Positions 20,833 to 29,980 of a stretch of DNA of 64,000 bases are shown here, piece after piece. The notes beneath the pieces are model-generated. The model had not been told where the DNA came from and searched no databases. It saw nothing but the letters and a program-made list of their open reading frames with translations. Position 1 is the stretch's first letter, and every line of letters starts with the position of its first letter. This DNA comes from Photobacterium arenosum (GTDB lineage: Bacteria; Pseudomonadota; Gammaproteobacteria; Enterobacterales; Vibrionaceae): the NCBI RefSeq assembly GCF_014841115.1, contig NZ_JACYTP010000019.1, positions 1 through 64,000 on the forward strand, written 5' to 3'. The translations under genes were made by a program, and so were the position numbers.

Positions 20833-20931
20833 ACACGTACTTCATCAAATCAATACCAATATGAAATCAAAACCATATAAATTTAACCATAATTAGTCTG
20901 TTTTACACAGCGTTAATTCTCTCCCTGATAG

Positions 20932-22458
20932 TCACACCACCTGACTGGTGATCTGCTTCAGCAGCCGGTCCATGGCGCGGTAGCCTAAGGCTTCGGCCAG
21001 ATGGACCCGTTCGATCTCAGGTTTGCCGGCCAGATCTGCGATGGTGCGGGCGACTTTGATGATGCGGTGATAGGCGCGGATCGACAGGCCGAGCTGATGC
21101 AGGGCGGTTTCGAGAAACTCGGCGTCGGCTTTGGTCAGCGCACAGTGCTTGTCCAGTTCGCGGGTACCCAGCAGGGCGTTGATCTTGCCGCCGCGGCTGT
21201 GCATCCGGCCCCGAGCTTCCTTCACCCGCTCTTTGATCACCCCAGTGGTTTCCCCTCTGTCGCCGCCCTGTGCCAGAGTGCCACGCGGCAGGGCGGGGAT
21301 CTCAATAGACATATCAAACCGGTCCAGCAACGGGCCGGACAAACGCCCCAGATAACGCAGTATCGCCTGCGGATTGGTACGGGTCTGGCTGCCTTCGTAG
21401 TAACCGGTCGGGCTGGGATTGAGCGCGCCAATGAGCTGGAACCGCGCCGGAAAGGTGGTTTTGCTGGTGGCACGAGAAATCACGATCTCGCCAGATTCCA
21501 GCGGTTCACGTAAAGAATCCAGCACTTTTCGCTCAAACTCCGGCATTTCATCTAAAAACAGAATCCCGTTATGGGCCAGCGAAATTTCACCGGGGCGGGG
21601 GATGGAGCCGCCGCCCACCAGCGCTGCCATCGAGCTGGAATGATGCGGGGCGCGAAACGGACGGTTGCGCCAGTTGCCGGCATGGAGTGACTGCGCGGTC
21701 AGGGAAGTAATGGCGGCCGTTTCCAGTGCTTCCTCGACATCCATCTCAGGCAGCAAATCGCACAACCGTGAGGCCAGCATGGTCTTGCCGGTGCCGGGCG
21801 GGCCGACAAACAGCAAATTGTGACCGCCTGCCGCGGCGATCTCCAGCGCCCTTTTGCCCTGCTGCTGGCCTATGATGTCCTGCATGTCGCGGCCATTGAC
21901 CATCGGCACTGCCTGACCGGGCGCGCGACAATGCAGCGACAGCGCTTCCTGACCACACAGGTAGGCACACACGGCCAGTAAGCTGGCCGCTGATTTGTGT
22001 ATCTCTCTGCCCACCAGCGCCGCCTGATCGCCATTGGCATCGGGCAGCACCAGGCAGCGATTCTTCTGCTTGGCCGCCAGCGCCGCCGGCAGCGCGCCCT
22101 TGATGGAACGTAACTCGCCAGACAGGGCCAGTTCGCCCAAAAATTCATGATCGTGCAGCTTAGTGTCGGGGATCTGGCCGGATGCGGCCAAAATGCCCAG
22201 CGCGATGGGCAAGTCAAAGCGCCCGCCCTCTTTGGGCAGATCGGCCGGGGCCAGATTGACAGTGATCCGGCGCGACGGAAACTCGAAATTAGCATTCACT
22301 ATCGCGCTTCTGACTCTGTCTCTGGCCTCCTTCACTGTGGTTTCAGGTAACCCCACCAGATTGACCGCCGGCAGGCCATTACTGAGGTGAACCTCTATCG
22401 TAACCGCCGGCGCATCCACCCCGACACAAGCCCTGCTGTGAACTATCGCCAACGTCAT
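20932..22458 (-). CDS. comM: Competence helicase ComM (YifB family, Mg chelatase-like AAA+)
   Basis: A 508-residue hexameric AAA+ helicase that promotes branch migration when transformed DNA is integrated. It has an N-terminal Lon-protease-like S5 fold domain (SRACVGVDAPAVTIEVHLSNGLP), the Walker A loop GPPGTGKT, Walker B ILFLDEMPEF, and a C-terminal Mg-chelatase segment with the sensor arginines (LDRFDM). GAGAGG lies six bases before the ATG at 22458; the TTG two codons upstream abuts that site and is rejected. It diverges from the ilv operon. Confidence 0.95.
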   Translation of the reverse strand: MTLAIVHSRACVGVDAPAVTIEVHLSNGLPAVNLVGLPETTVKEARDRVRSAIVNANFEFPSRRITVNLAPADLPKEGGRFDLPIALGILAASGQIPDTKLHDHEFLGELALSGELRSIKGALPAALAAKQKNRCLVLPDANGDQAALVGREIHKSAASLLAVCAYLCGQEALSLHCRAPGQAVPMVNGRDMQDIIGQQQGKRALEIAAAGGHNLLFVGPPGTGKTMLASRLCDLLPEMDVEEALETAAITSLTAQSLHAGNWRNRPFRAPHHSSSMAALVGGGSIPRPGEISLAHNGILFLDEMPEFERKVLDSLREPLESGEIVISRATSKTTFPARFQLIGALNPSPTGYYEGSQTRTNPQAILRYLGRLSGPLLDRFDMSIEIPALPRGTLAQGGDRGETTGVIKERVKEARGRMHSRGGKINALLGTRELDKHCALTKADAEFLETALHQLGLSIRAYHRIIKVARTIADLAGKPEIERVHLAEALGYRAMDRLLKQITSQVV

Positions 22459-22593
22459 TTTCAACCTCTCAATAAATTAATTAACTGCCATATCACTGGA
22501 TAAATACGTTTTATCAGCATAATGTACGCAAGATATCCAAGGCGGATTGAAAATAACCACAACAAATTTCTTGTCATGCGACGAATGTCTGTG

Positions 22594-22621
22594 TTAAGAC
22601 TAAGGACGCACAACATATAAA
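22594..22621 (+). promoter_or_regulatory. Candidate ilv operon promoter
   Basis: TATAAA at 22616-22621 is preceded after 16 bp by TTAAGA (22594-22599, four of six matches to TTGACA). It is correctly placed 25 bp upstream of the leader peptide ATG. The -35 is weak, so the exact promoter is uncertain. Confidence 0.4.
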
Positions 22622-22645
22622 CAAGAATTTTGGACAGACAAGCCA

Positions 22646-22735
22646 ATGCTATTAAACGTCAACCTACTGGTCCTCATTATTAACGTCATCGTGGTGATTA
22701 TCTCACCGCGACGGGGGCTGGCAGGCGTAAAATAG
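22646..22735 (+). CDS. ilvL: ilvGMEDA operon leader peptide IlvL
   Basis: A 29-codon reading frame that starts MLLNVNLLVLIINVIVVII and ends at TAG. Seventeen of its 29 residues are the regulatory amino acids: six Leu, six Val and five Ile, clustered in codons 7-19. It precedes a rho-independent attenuator and the ilvG gene, exactly the organisation of the enterobacterial ilvL leader. Ribosome stalling on scarce Leu, Val or Ile tRNA would favour the antiterminator. The sequence differs from E. coli ilvL, but the logic is the same. Confidence 0.9.
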   Translation: MLLNVNLLVLIINVIVVIISPRRGLAGVK

Positions 22736-22793
22736 CACATACGCAAACACACGCTAAAAAAGCCCCCGCACCGAAAGGTCCGGGGGCTTTTTT
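22712..22793 (+). terminator. ilv attenuator with competing antiterminator
   Basis: The terminator hairpin is AGCCCCCG-C-ACC / GGT-C-CGGGGGCT with a GAAA loop and a run of six T (22756-22793). The segment CGGGGGCT at 22712-22719, inside the leader peptide's last codons, is exactly complementary to AGCCCCCG at 22761-22768. Pairing these two makes an antiterminator that excludes the terminator. This is a complete classical attenuator. Confidence 0.9.
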
Positions 22794-22868
22794 CATATCT
22801 GATGCCAGAAGACTGCACTATTCCAATAAACCGCAGCACTGGCAGAGGTCATCAAGAAACAGGGAGCC

Positions 22869-24521
22869 ATGATGACAGGCGCAGAGTTAGTAGTAGAAGC
22901 CTTGAAACAACAGGGGGTGAGCACAGTCTTCGGATATCCGGGCGGTGCCATCATGCCAATTTACGATGCCTTGTACGATGGCGGCGTCAAGCATGTGCTG
23001 TGCCGCCACGAACAGGGGGCTGCCATCGCCGCTATCGGCTATGCCAGAGCCAGCAAAGGGATAGGCGTTTGCCTGGCCACCTCAGGGCCGGGGGCCACCA
23101 ATCTGATCACCGGACTGGCCGACGCCATGCTGGATTCCATCCCGTTAGTGGCTATCACAGGTCAGGTCGCCAGCCCTATGATAGGCACTGACGCGTTTCA
23201 GGAAGTCGATGTCCTGGGGATGTCACTGTCGTGCACCAAGCACAGTTTTCTGGTAACAGACCCGGCAGAACTGCCCGCCGTACTGAGCGAGGCCTTTGAA
23301 GTGGCACTGAGCGGCCGCCCTGGCCCTGTGCTGGTGGATATCGCCAAAGACGTACAAGTCGCCGCCATCGAACACCCGCTTGCCCCACTGCATGAATTAC
23401 CTGCGTTACCCGAAACCGACCCTGCACAGTTTGCTCTGGCTCAGCAGCTTATTGCCGACAGCCAGCGTCCTATTCTTTATGTCGGTGGCGGTGTACAGCT
23501 GGCAGATGCCGTCGCCAGTGTGCGCGAGTTTCTCGACATCACGCACATGCCGGCAGTGTCGACCCTGAAAGGGCTGGGCTGTGTTGAGAAAAACTATCCG
23601 TACCACCTGGGCATGCTGGGGATGCACGGCACCAAAGCCGCCAACCTGGCGGTACAGGAAGCCGATTTACTGATTGCGGTCGGCGCCCGTTTCGACGACA
23701 GGGTGACCGGCAAACTGGATACCTTCGCGCCTCATGCCAAAGTGGTCCATCTGGATATCGATACCGCCGAGCTGGGCAAGCTGCGTCAGGCCCATGCCGC
23801 TTTGCGCTGCGATATCAATGAGGTGCTGCTGCAACTGGCCCGTCCGATGGCGCTGGCGCCCTGGCAACAACACGTTACCCACCTGATGGCAGACAACGGC
23901 TGGCGTTATGACCATCCGGGCGAGCGTATTTTCGCGCCGCTGCTACTGAAACAACTGTCAGACAAAATGGATGACAACACTGTCATCAGCACAGATGTCG
24001 GCCAGCACCAGATGTGGGTGGCCCAGCATATGAGCCACAGACAACCGCAGAATCTGCTGACCTCGGCCGGACTCGGCACTATGGGCTTTGGTCTGCCGGC
24101 CGCGATCGGCGCCAAGCTGTCGCGCCCGGATGATCAGTCTATTCTGGTCTCGGGCGACGGCTCTTTCATGATGAATGTGCAGGAACTGGGCACCATCCGC
24201 CGTCTCGGCCTGCCGGTCAAGATTGTACTGCTGGACAACCAGCGTCTGGGCATGGTGCGTCAGTGGCAGGAGCTGTTCTTTGATGGCCGCTACAGCGAAA
24301 CCAACCTGTCCGATAACCCGGATTTCGTCACCCTGGCCAGTGCCTTCGGCATCCCGGGCCAGACCATTACGCGCAAAGATCAGGTCGGTCCTGCGCTGGA
24401 TACCCTGCTGGCGAGCGAGACAGCCTACCTGCTGCACGTTGCCATTTCTGAAGCTGATAACGTCTGGCCGCTGGTTCCACCCGGTGGTGCCAACCACGAC
24501 ATGATGGAGGAACCTGTATGA
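22869..24521 (+). CDS. ilvG: Acetolactate synthase II, large (catalytic) subunit
   Basis: A 550-residue ThDP-dependent enzyme of Ile/Val synthesis that condenses pyruvate with pyruvate or 2-oxobutyrate. The catalytic glutamate sits in [16 protein letters not shown], the central FAD-binding domain follows, and the ThDP/Mg motif is GDGSFMMN..(24)..NN-type near residue 430. The frame is intact, unlike the frameshifted ilvG of E. coli K-12. AGGGAG at 22861-22866 suits the second ATG (22872) at least as well as the first. Its stop overlaps the ilvM start (ATGA). Confidence 0.96.
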   Translation: MMTGAELVVEALKQQGVSTVFGYPGGAIMPIYDALYDGGVKHVLCRHEQGAAIAAIGYARASKGIGVCLATSGPGATNLITGLADAMLDSIPLVAITGQVASPMIGTDAFQEVDVLGMSLSCTKHSFLVTDPAELPAVLSEAFEVALSGRPGPVLVDIAKDVQVAAIEHPLAPLHELPALPETDPAQFALAQQLIADSQRPILYVGGGVQLADAVASVREFLDITHMPAVSTLKGLGCVEKNYPYHLGMLGMHGTKAANLAVQEADLLIAVGARFDDRVTGKLDTFAPHAKVVHLDIDTAELGKLRQAHAALRCDINEVLLQLARPMALAPWQQHVTHLMADNGWRYDHPGERIFAPLLLKQLSDKMDDNTVISTDVGQHQMWVAQHMSHRQPQNLLTSAGLGTMGFGLPAAIGAKLSRPDDQSILVSGDGSFMMNVQELGTIRRLGLPVKIVLLDNQRLGMVRQWQELFFDGRYSETNLSDNPDFVTLASAFGIPGQTITRKDQVGPALDTLLASETAYLLHVAISEADNVWPLVPPGGANHDMMEEPV

Positions 24522-24778
24522 CCCAGCACACCCTGACTATCCAAGCCACCAGCCGTCCGGAATTACTGGAACGTGTTCTAAGAATCACACGCCACCGCGG
24601 ATTCATGGTAAAACAGTTTTCAATGGCGCATAGTGAAGATTGTCAGTCCGTCGACATTGAAGTCACGGTAGACAGCGAGCGTCCCATCAGTGCCCTCTAT
24701 CACCAGCTGGACAAACTGTGGGATGTCAACGGCGTCACCATTTTAGAGCAACAACAAAAACAACAAATCAGCGCATAA
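24518..24778 (+). CDS. ilvM: Acetolactate synthase II, small regulatory subunit
   Basis: An 86-residue protein consisting of one ACT domain ([24 protein letters not shown]...), the regulatory partner of IlvG. Length and start match IlvM of enterics. It is translationally coupled to ilvG by a four-base overlap and is followed by ilvE after 15 bases. Isozyme II small subunits confer little valine sensitivity in E. coli; that is family knowledge, not seen here. Confidence 0.93.
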   Translation: MTQHTLTIQATSRPELLERVLRITRHRGFMVKQFSMAHSEDCQSVDIEVTVDSERPISALYHQLDKLWDVNGVTILEQQQKQQISA

Positions 24779-24793
24779 CGAAAGGATTACACA

Positions 24794-25726
24794 ATGGCAA
24801 ACACAGCAGATTACATTTGGTTTAATGGCGACATGGTGCCTTGGGCAGACGCGAAAGTACACGTACTGACTCACGCGATGCACTACGGTACTTCCGTGTT
24901 CGAAGGCATTCGCTGCTACGAGACGCCAAACGGACCTGTGGTCTTCCGTCACCGTGAGCACATGGCCCGACTGAAAGATTCTGCCAAGATCTACCGCTTC
25001 CCGATCCCATACACTGTTGATGAGCTGATGGAAGCCTGCCGCGAAACCCTGCGCGCCAACAAACTCAATTCTGCCTATATCCGTCCGCTGGGCTATGTGC
25101 CTAACGTGGGTCTGGGTGTCTGTCCGCCGAACGGTACGGAAATGGATCTGATCATCGCGGCGTTCTCCTGGGGCTCTTACCTGGGCGAAGAAGCACTGGC
25201 CAACGGGGTCGATGCCATGGTGTCGAGCTGGAACCGCGCCGCGCCGAATACCATTCCGACTGCTGCCAAAGCGGGCGGTAACTACCTGTCTTCGCTGTTA
25301 GTCGGTGGTGAAGCCCGTCGTCACGGTTATGCCGAAGGCATTGCGCTGGATGTGCGCGGCTACCTCTCTGAAGGGGCCGGTGAAAACATCTTTGTGATCC
25401 GCAACGGGGTGATTTCTACCCCACCGGCCACCAGCGCCATTCTGCCGGGCATTACCCGCGATGCCATAGTGACGCTGGCCAAAGACATGGGTTATGAGAT
25501 CCGCGAAGAAAACATCGCCCGCGAGGCGCTGTATCTGGCCGATGAAGTCTTCATGACAGGTACCGCGGCGGAAATCGTCCCGGTACGCAGCGTTGATCAG
25601 ATCACAGTCGGCGAAGGCAAACGCGGCCCGATCACCGAAAAGATTCAAGCGGCTTTCTTTGGCCTGTTCAACGGCCAGACTGAAGACAAGTGGGGCTGGC
25701 TGGATCCTGTATATCCGGCAAAATAA
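24794..25726 (+). CDS. ilvE: Branched-chain amino acid aminotransferase
   Basis: A 310-residue fold-type IV PLP enzyme that carries out the last transamination of Ile, Val and Leu synthesis. The PLP-binding lysine is Lys159 (TAAKAGGNYL). The class-IV signature EGAGENIFVIRNG...PPATSAILPGITRD and the substrate loop VFMTGTAAEIVPV are present. AAAGGA lies upstream of the ATG. Third gene of ilvGMEDA. Confidence 0.97.
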   Translation: MANTADYIWFNGDMVPWADAKVHVLTHAMHYGTSVFEGIRCYETPNGPVVFRHREHMARLKDSAKIYRFPIPYTVDELMEACRETLRANKLNSAYIRPLGYVPNVGLGVCPPNGTEMDLIIAAFSWGSYLGEEALANGVDAMVSSWNRAAPNTIPTAAKAGGNYLSSLLVGGEARRHGYAEGIALDVRGYLSEGAGENIFVIRNGVISTPPATSAILPGITRDAIVTLAKDMGYEIREENIAREALYLADEVFMTGTAAEIVPVRSVDQITVGEGKRGPITEKIQAAFFGLFNGQTEDKWGWLDPVYPAK

Positions 25727-25804
25727 GCCACACTTATAAGCAAGAGAAGTAATGTCCCCGCTGGTGCTTTACGGCACCGGCGGCCAAAAAAGGAATTTCA
25801 CGTT

Positions 25805-27646
25805 ATGCCTAAGTACCGTTCAGCCACCACCACCCACGGCCGTAATATGGCGGGTGCCCGCGCCCTGTGGCGTGCCACCGGCGTCAAAGATGAAGATTTT
25901 GGCAAACCTATCATCGCTGTCGTTAACTCCTTCACCCAGTTCGTACCAGGTCATGTTCACCTGAAAGATCTGGGTCAGCTGGTTGCCGCTGAAATTGAAA
26001 AAGCCGGTGGGATTGCCAAAGAATTCAACACCATTGCCGTTGATGACGGGATTGCCATGGGCCACGGCGGCATGCTGTATTCCCTGCCGTCGCGCGAGCT
26101 GATTGCCGACTCGGTCGAATACATGGTCAATGCCCACTGTGCCGACGCCATGGTCTGTATCTCCAACTGCGATAAGATCACCCCGGGCATGCTGATGGCG
26201 TCCATGCGCCTCAATATTCCGGTGATCTTCGTCTCAGGCGGCCCGATGGAAGCCGGTAAGACCAAACTCTCTGATCAGATCCTGAAACTGGATCTGGTCG
26301 ATGCCATGATCCAGGGCGCCGATCCCAAAGTCTCTGACGAGCAAAGCGAGCAGATCGAGCGTTCAGCCTGCCCGACCTGCGGATCCTGCTCAGGCATGTT
26401 CACCGCCAACTCGATGAACTGCCTGACCGAAGCCCTGGGCCTGAGTCAGCCGGGTAACGGTTCATGTCTGGCCACCCATGCCGATCGTAAAGAGCTGTTC
26501 ATCACCGCCGGTCAGCGCATTGTCGGTCTGACCAAGCGTTATTATGAGCAGGACGACGACAGCGTGTTGCCGCGCAACATTGCCAGCAAGAAAGCCTTCG
26601 AAAATGCCATGGCACTGGATATTGCCATGGGCGGCTCAACCAATACCGTGCTCCACCTGCTGGCGGCGGCGCAGGAAGGCGAGATCGATTTCACCATGGA
26701 AGACATCGACCGCATGTCACGCCGGGTGCCTCACCTGTGTAAAGTGGCGCCGTCAACGCAGAAATACCACATGGAAGATGTCCACCGCGCCGGGGGCGTG
26801 TACGGCATTCTCGGTGAGCTGGACCGTGCCGGCCTGCTGCATTCAGACGTTCCCAACGTGCTGGGCATGACGCTGTCAGAAGCGCTGGCCCGCTACGACA
26901 TCAAGCAAACCGATTCAGAAGAGGTCGCTTCCTTCTTCCGCGCCGGTCCGGCCGGTATCCGTACCACTCAGGCCTTCTCACAGGACTGCCGCTGGGACAC
27001 TTTGGATGACGATCGCGAGAACGGCTGTATCCGCAACAAAGCCCACGCTTTCAGTCAGGATGGCGGATTGGCCGTGCTGTCGGGCAACATGGCGGTCGAC
27101 GGCTGTATCGTGAAAACCGCAGGCGTCGATGAAAGCTGCCTGACCTTCAAAGGCCCGGCCGTGGTGTTCGAGAGCCAGGAAACCGCGGTTGAAGGCATAC
27201 TCGGCGGTAAGGTCAAAGCCGGTGATGTGGTAGTGATTCGTTATGAAGGCCCTAAAGGCGGCCCGGGCATGCAGGAAATGCTGTATCCGACCACTTACCT
27301 CAAATCAATGGGGCTGGGTAAAGAGTGCGCCCTGATCACTGACGGCCGTTTCTCCGGCGGTACCAGCGGCCTGTCTATCGGCCACGTGTCACCGGAAGCA
27401 GCCAATGGCGGCACCATAGGCCTGATTGAAAACGGCGATCTGATCACTATCGACATCCCTAACCGCGGTATTGAGCTGAATGTGGACGATGCCACCCTGG
27501 CACAGCGCCGTGCCGCCGCCGATCAACGCGGCTGGAAACCGATCGACCGTCAGCGCAGCGTCTCTTTTGCCCTGCGTGCCTACGCCAACCTGGCGACCAG
27601 TGCCGATAAAGGCGCGGTCCGCGATAAATCCAAACTGGAAGGGTAA
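25805..27646 (+). CDS. ilvD: Dihydroxy-acid dehydratase
   Basis: A 613-residue iron-sulfur dehydratase that makes the 2-keto acids of Ile and Val. The cluster cysteines are visible in [13 protein letters not shown] and [17 protein letters not shown], and the IlvD/Edd signature [23 protein letters not shown] lies near residue 520. Full length for the family. AAGGAA precedes the ATG. A 78-base gap from ilvE shows no terminator. Confidence 0.97.
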   Translation: MPKYRSATTTHGRNMAGARALWRATGVKDEDFGKPIIAVVNSFTQFVPGHVHLKDLGQLVAAEIEKAGGIAKEFNTIAVDDGIAMGHGGMLYSLPSRELIADSVEYMVNAHCADAMVCISNCDKITPGMLMASMRLNIPVIFVSGGPMEAGKTKLSDQILKLDLVDAMIQGADPKVSDEQSEQIERSACPTCGSCSGMFTANSMNCLTEALGLSQPGNGSCLATHADRKELFITAGQRIVGLTKRYYEQDDDSVLPRNIASKKAFENAMALDIAMGGSTNTVLHLLAAAQEGEIDFTMEDIDRMSRRVPHLCKVAPSTQKYHMEDVHRAGGVYGILGELDRAGLLHSDVPNVLGMTLSEALARYDIKQTDSEEVASFFRAGPAGIRTTQAFSQDCRWDTLDDDRENGCIRNKAHAFSQDGGLAVLSGNMAVDGCIVKTAGVDESCLTFKGPAVVFESQETAVEGILGGKVKAGDVVVIRYEGPKGGPGMQEMLYPTTYLKSMGLGKECALITDGRFSGGTSGLSIGHVSPEAANGGTIGLIENGDLITIDIPNRGIELNVDDATLAQRRAAADQRGWKPIDRQRSVSFALRAYANLATSADKGAVRDKSKLEG

Positions 27647-27648
27647 GT

Positions 27649-29205
27649 ATGATGAGTGAGGTGACACAGGCCAGAGCTGCTGAGTTTCTCAGCGGCGCTG
27701 ACTATTTAAGGGAAACACTGCGCGCCCCCGTATACGAGGTGGCGCAGGTCACCCCGCTTCAGGACATGGAAAGGTTATCCCAGCGTTTGGGTAACCGTAT
27801 CCAGATCAAGCGCGAAGACCGCCAGCCAGTGCACTCATTCAAACTTCGTGGTGCCTACAACATGATGTCTCAGCTGACCGCAGCACAACGCCAGGCAGGT
27901 GTGATTGCCGCGTCAGCGGGCAATCATGCACAGGGTCTGGCATTGTCAGCCCGCCAGCTGGACGTCAAAGCTGTGATTGTCATGCCGCGCACCACCCCGG
28001 ATATCAAAGTAGAAGCGGTCAAAAGCTTCGGCGGCGAAGTGGTGCTGCATGGCAGCAACTTTGATGAAGCCAAAACGTACGCGATTGAACTGGCTGAAAA
28101 GCACCAATTCACCTTTATTCCTCCGTTCGACCACCCGGCGGTGATTGCCGGGCAGGGCACAATCGGCATTGAGCTGGTCCAGCAAAACGGCCATCTCAAC
28201 TATGTGTTCGTGCCTGTCGGCGGCGGCGGTCTGGCCGCCGGGGTGTCGGTACTGCTCAAACAGCTGATGCCGGAAATCAAGGTAATAGGTGTTGAAGCCG
28301 AGGATTCCGCCTGCCTGCGTGCCGCACTGGATGCCGGTGAGCCGGTTACTCTGGATCAGGTTGGCCAGTTTGCCGACGGGGTGGCGGTGAAGCGGATCGG
28401 CGACGAGACCTTCCGGCTGTGCCAGCAGTATCTCGATGATGTGATTACGGTCAGCAGTGACGAAATCTGCGCCGCCGTAAAAGACATTTTTGAAGATACC
28501 CGCGCGATCGCCGAGCCGTCAGGGGCACTGTCGCTGGCCGGTCTGAAGAAATACAGCGAGCAGCATCAGCTGCAAGGTCAGCAGCTGGCTTCGATTTTGT
28601 CGGGTGCCAACCTGAACTTTCACGGCTTGCGCTATGTGTCTGAACGTTGCGAACTGGGTGAAAAGCGCGAGGGTCTGCTGGCCGTCACTGTGCCGGAACG
28701 GCCGGGCGCGTTTCTCGATTTCTGTCACCTGCTGGGCGGCAGGGCAGTCACTGAGTTCAACTATCGCTACAACGACGACACACTGGCCAATGTCTTTGTC
28801 GGTGTCCGTTTGCTGCAGGGGCAGGAAGAGCTGGAAAGCATCATTACCGATCTGCGAAAAGGCGGCTATCCTGTGGTGGATCTGTCTGATGATGAAATGG
28901 CCAAGGTGCATGTGCGCTACATGATTGGCGGCCGCCCGTCCAAGCCGCTGCAGGAGCGCCTGTACAGCTTTGAGTTTCCGGAATATCCGGGGGCATTGCT
29001 GAAATTCCTGACCACATTAGGTACCCACTGGAACATCAGCCTGTTCAACTACCGTAACCACGGTGCCGACTACGGTCGTGTGCTATGCGGAATTGAACTC
29101 GAAGATCATGACCTGCTGTTCTTCACCAGCCATCTGCGTGAACTGGGTTACCAATGGAAAGACGAGACCGGCAATCCGGCCTACCAGTTCTTCCTCGCCC
29201 AGTAA
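27649..29205 (+). CDS. ilvA: Threonine deaminase (biosynthetic, allosteric)
   Basis: A 518-residue PLP enzyme that deaminates threonine to 2-oxobutyrate, the committed step to isoleucine. The PLP lysine lies in PVHSFKLRGAYN, the phosphate loop is VGGGGLAAG, and two C-terminal ACT-like domains (VTVPERPGAFLDFCHLL and FEFPEYPGALLKFL) bind isoleucine as feedback inhibitor. It starts two bases after the ilvD stop; a second ATG one codon in is possible. It is the last gene of the operon, followed by a strong terminator. Confidence 0.97.
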   Translation: MMSEVTQARAAEFLSGADYLRETLRAPVYEVAQVTPLQDMERLSQRLGNRIQIKREDRQPVHSFKLRGAYNMMSQLTAAQRQAGVIAASAGNHAQGLALSARQLDVKAVIVMPRTTPDIKVEAVKSFGGEVVLHGSNFDEAKTYAIELAEKHQFTFIPPFDHPAVIAGQGTIGIELVQQNGHLNYVFVPVGGGGLAAGVSVLLKQLMPEIKVIGVEAEDSACLRAALDAGEPVTLDQVGQFADGVAVKRIGDETFRLCQQYLDDVITVSSDEICAAVKDIFEDTRAIAEPSGALSLAGLKKYSEQHQLQGQQLASILSGANLNFHGLRYVSERCELGEKREGLLAVTVPERPGAFLDFCHLLGGRAVTEFNYRYNDDTLANVFVGVRLLQGQEELESIITDLRKGGYPVVDLSDDEMAKVHVRYMIGGRPSKPLQERLYSFEFPEYPGALLKFLTTLGTHWNISLFNYRNHGADYGRVLCGIELEDHDLLFFTSHLRELGYQWKDETGNPAYQFFLAQ

Positions 29206-29247
29206 GCAAATAGATCAGTAAACCGGTAGTAAACCGGCCAGAAAAAC

Positions 29248-29275
29248 ACAGCCCCGTATAAACGGGGCTGTTTTC
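29248..29275 (+). terminator. Rho-independent terminator of the ilvGMEDA operon
   Basis: A ten-pair stem ACAGCCCCGT / ACGGGGCTGT with loop ATAA, followed by TTTTCTTT. Confidence 0.9.
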
Positions 29276-29313
29276 TTTCACCTTTATCCTTTTCACTACC
29301 CTTATCGCTCCCG

Positions 29314-29694
29314 TCAGGATTTATCTTTCTGGGTCAGCGCCCGGGTGTATTCCGCCATGAAACCGGCCAGATTGATACTCTGCTGCAAAATCACATTCCG
29401 GGCCGAATGGGGCAGACGACTGAAATACTGGAGCAAGCGGTCAATTTCTTCTTTATATTCGCTTTCCAGAATTTCCAATCCTTCATCCCCGTACACGAAC
29501 CAGGTCAGCGGCCGCTCAGTGATTTCTGAAATCGCCGACAGCAAACGCACTTTAGGCTCGGTTTTTCCTGTCTCCAGGTCCAGATAAGTTTGCCGGGCGA
29601 CCCCCAGTTGCTGAGCCATATGTACCTGAGTCAGGCCTTTCCACTCTCGCGCTTCCTTGATCCGCGAGGCGATCTTCGCTTTAGGATCTGTCAT
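29314..29694 (-). CDS. XRE-family helix-turn-helix regulator
   Basis: A 126-residue protein with an N-terminal Cro/CI-type DNA-binding domain (residues 5-60; helix-turn-helix LTQVHMAQQLGVARQTYLDLE). A C-terminal helical part of unknown role follows, with the hydrophobic closing segment NLAGFMAEYTRAL. GGAGG lies five bases ahead of the ATG at 29694; the GTG at 29709 is upstream of that site. It stands alone between ilvA and glmS, with no partner toxin or phage gene next to it. Targets cannot be told from sequence. Confidence 0.8.
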   Translation of the reverse strand: MTDPKAKIASRIKEAREWKGLTQVHMAQQLGVARQTYLDLETGKTEPKVRLLSAISEITERPLTWFVYGDEGLEILESEYKEEIDRLLQYFSRLPHSARNVILQQSINLAGFMAEYTRALTQKDKS

Positions 29695-29931
29695 CAATAC
29701 CTCCACCACTGCAATATGTTCCGACCAAACAGGCCAGCATAAAATCAGCCAACTCAGGTGTTATTATTTTTATAAAAATATCAATATGTTATAGAAGGCG
29801 ACATTTCGGGATTGCAAAGCGCAACGCAAAACAGGAAGAATTCAACCAAAGCATCTGATTTCGCAAACAAAAAACGTCACTTCTGTACTAAATCATAGAC
29901 GCTGGGAGTAGGGGCGAAGGGTAAAACGAAC

Positions 29932-29955
29932 AAAGGCGCCACAATTGACGCCTTT
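29932..29955 (-). terminator. Probable terminator of glmS
   Basis: On the minus strand, AAAGGCG and CGCCTTT arms enclose a ten-base loop and are followed by GTTCGTTTT. Stem and T stretch are modest but correctly placed just after the glmS stop. Confidence 0.6.
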
Positions 29956-29980
29956 ATCTCAGGGCTAAGACAGCCGTGTC

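Larger units (their letters stand above)
20342..20845 (-). pseudogene. DUF2059 family secreted protein gene with two frame breaks
   Basis: Joined across two homopolymers this locus would encode one DUF2059 protein of about 165 residues with a signal peptide. Frame break 1: the ATG at 20845 starts MKYVFVWVVLFF, but a nine-T run (minus strand) shifts it; with eight T it continues into PFSTLADDAAH, a normal signal cleavage region. Frame break 2: after YHSKK the frame hits TAA within CAAAAAAGTAATG (near 20575); a -1 shift at A-AAA-AAG joins KVMNLIVTLYKEAFTKEELDEI, the DUF2059 core. It may be a decaying gene, a sequencing artefact at homopolymers, or (second site) programmed frameshifting. Confidence 0.6.

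Noticed and set aside
29695..29980. Possible small RNA in the XRE-glmS gap
   Set aside because: Only the glmS terminator-like hairpin is visible; there is no paired promoter and terminator to support an RNA gene.
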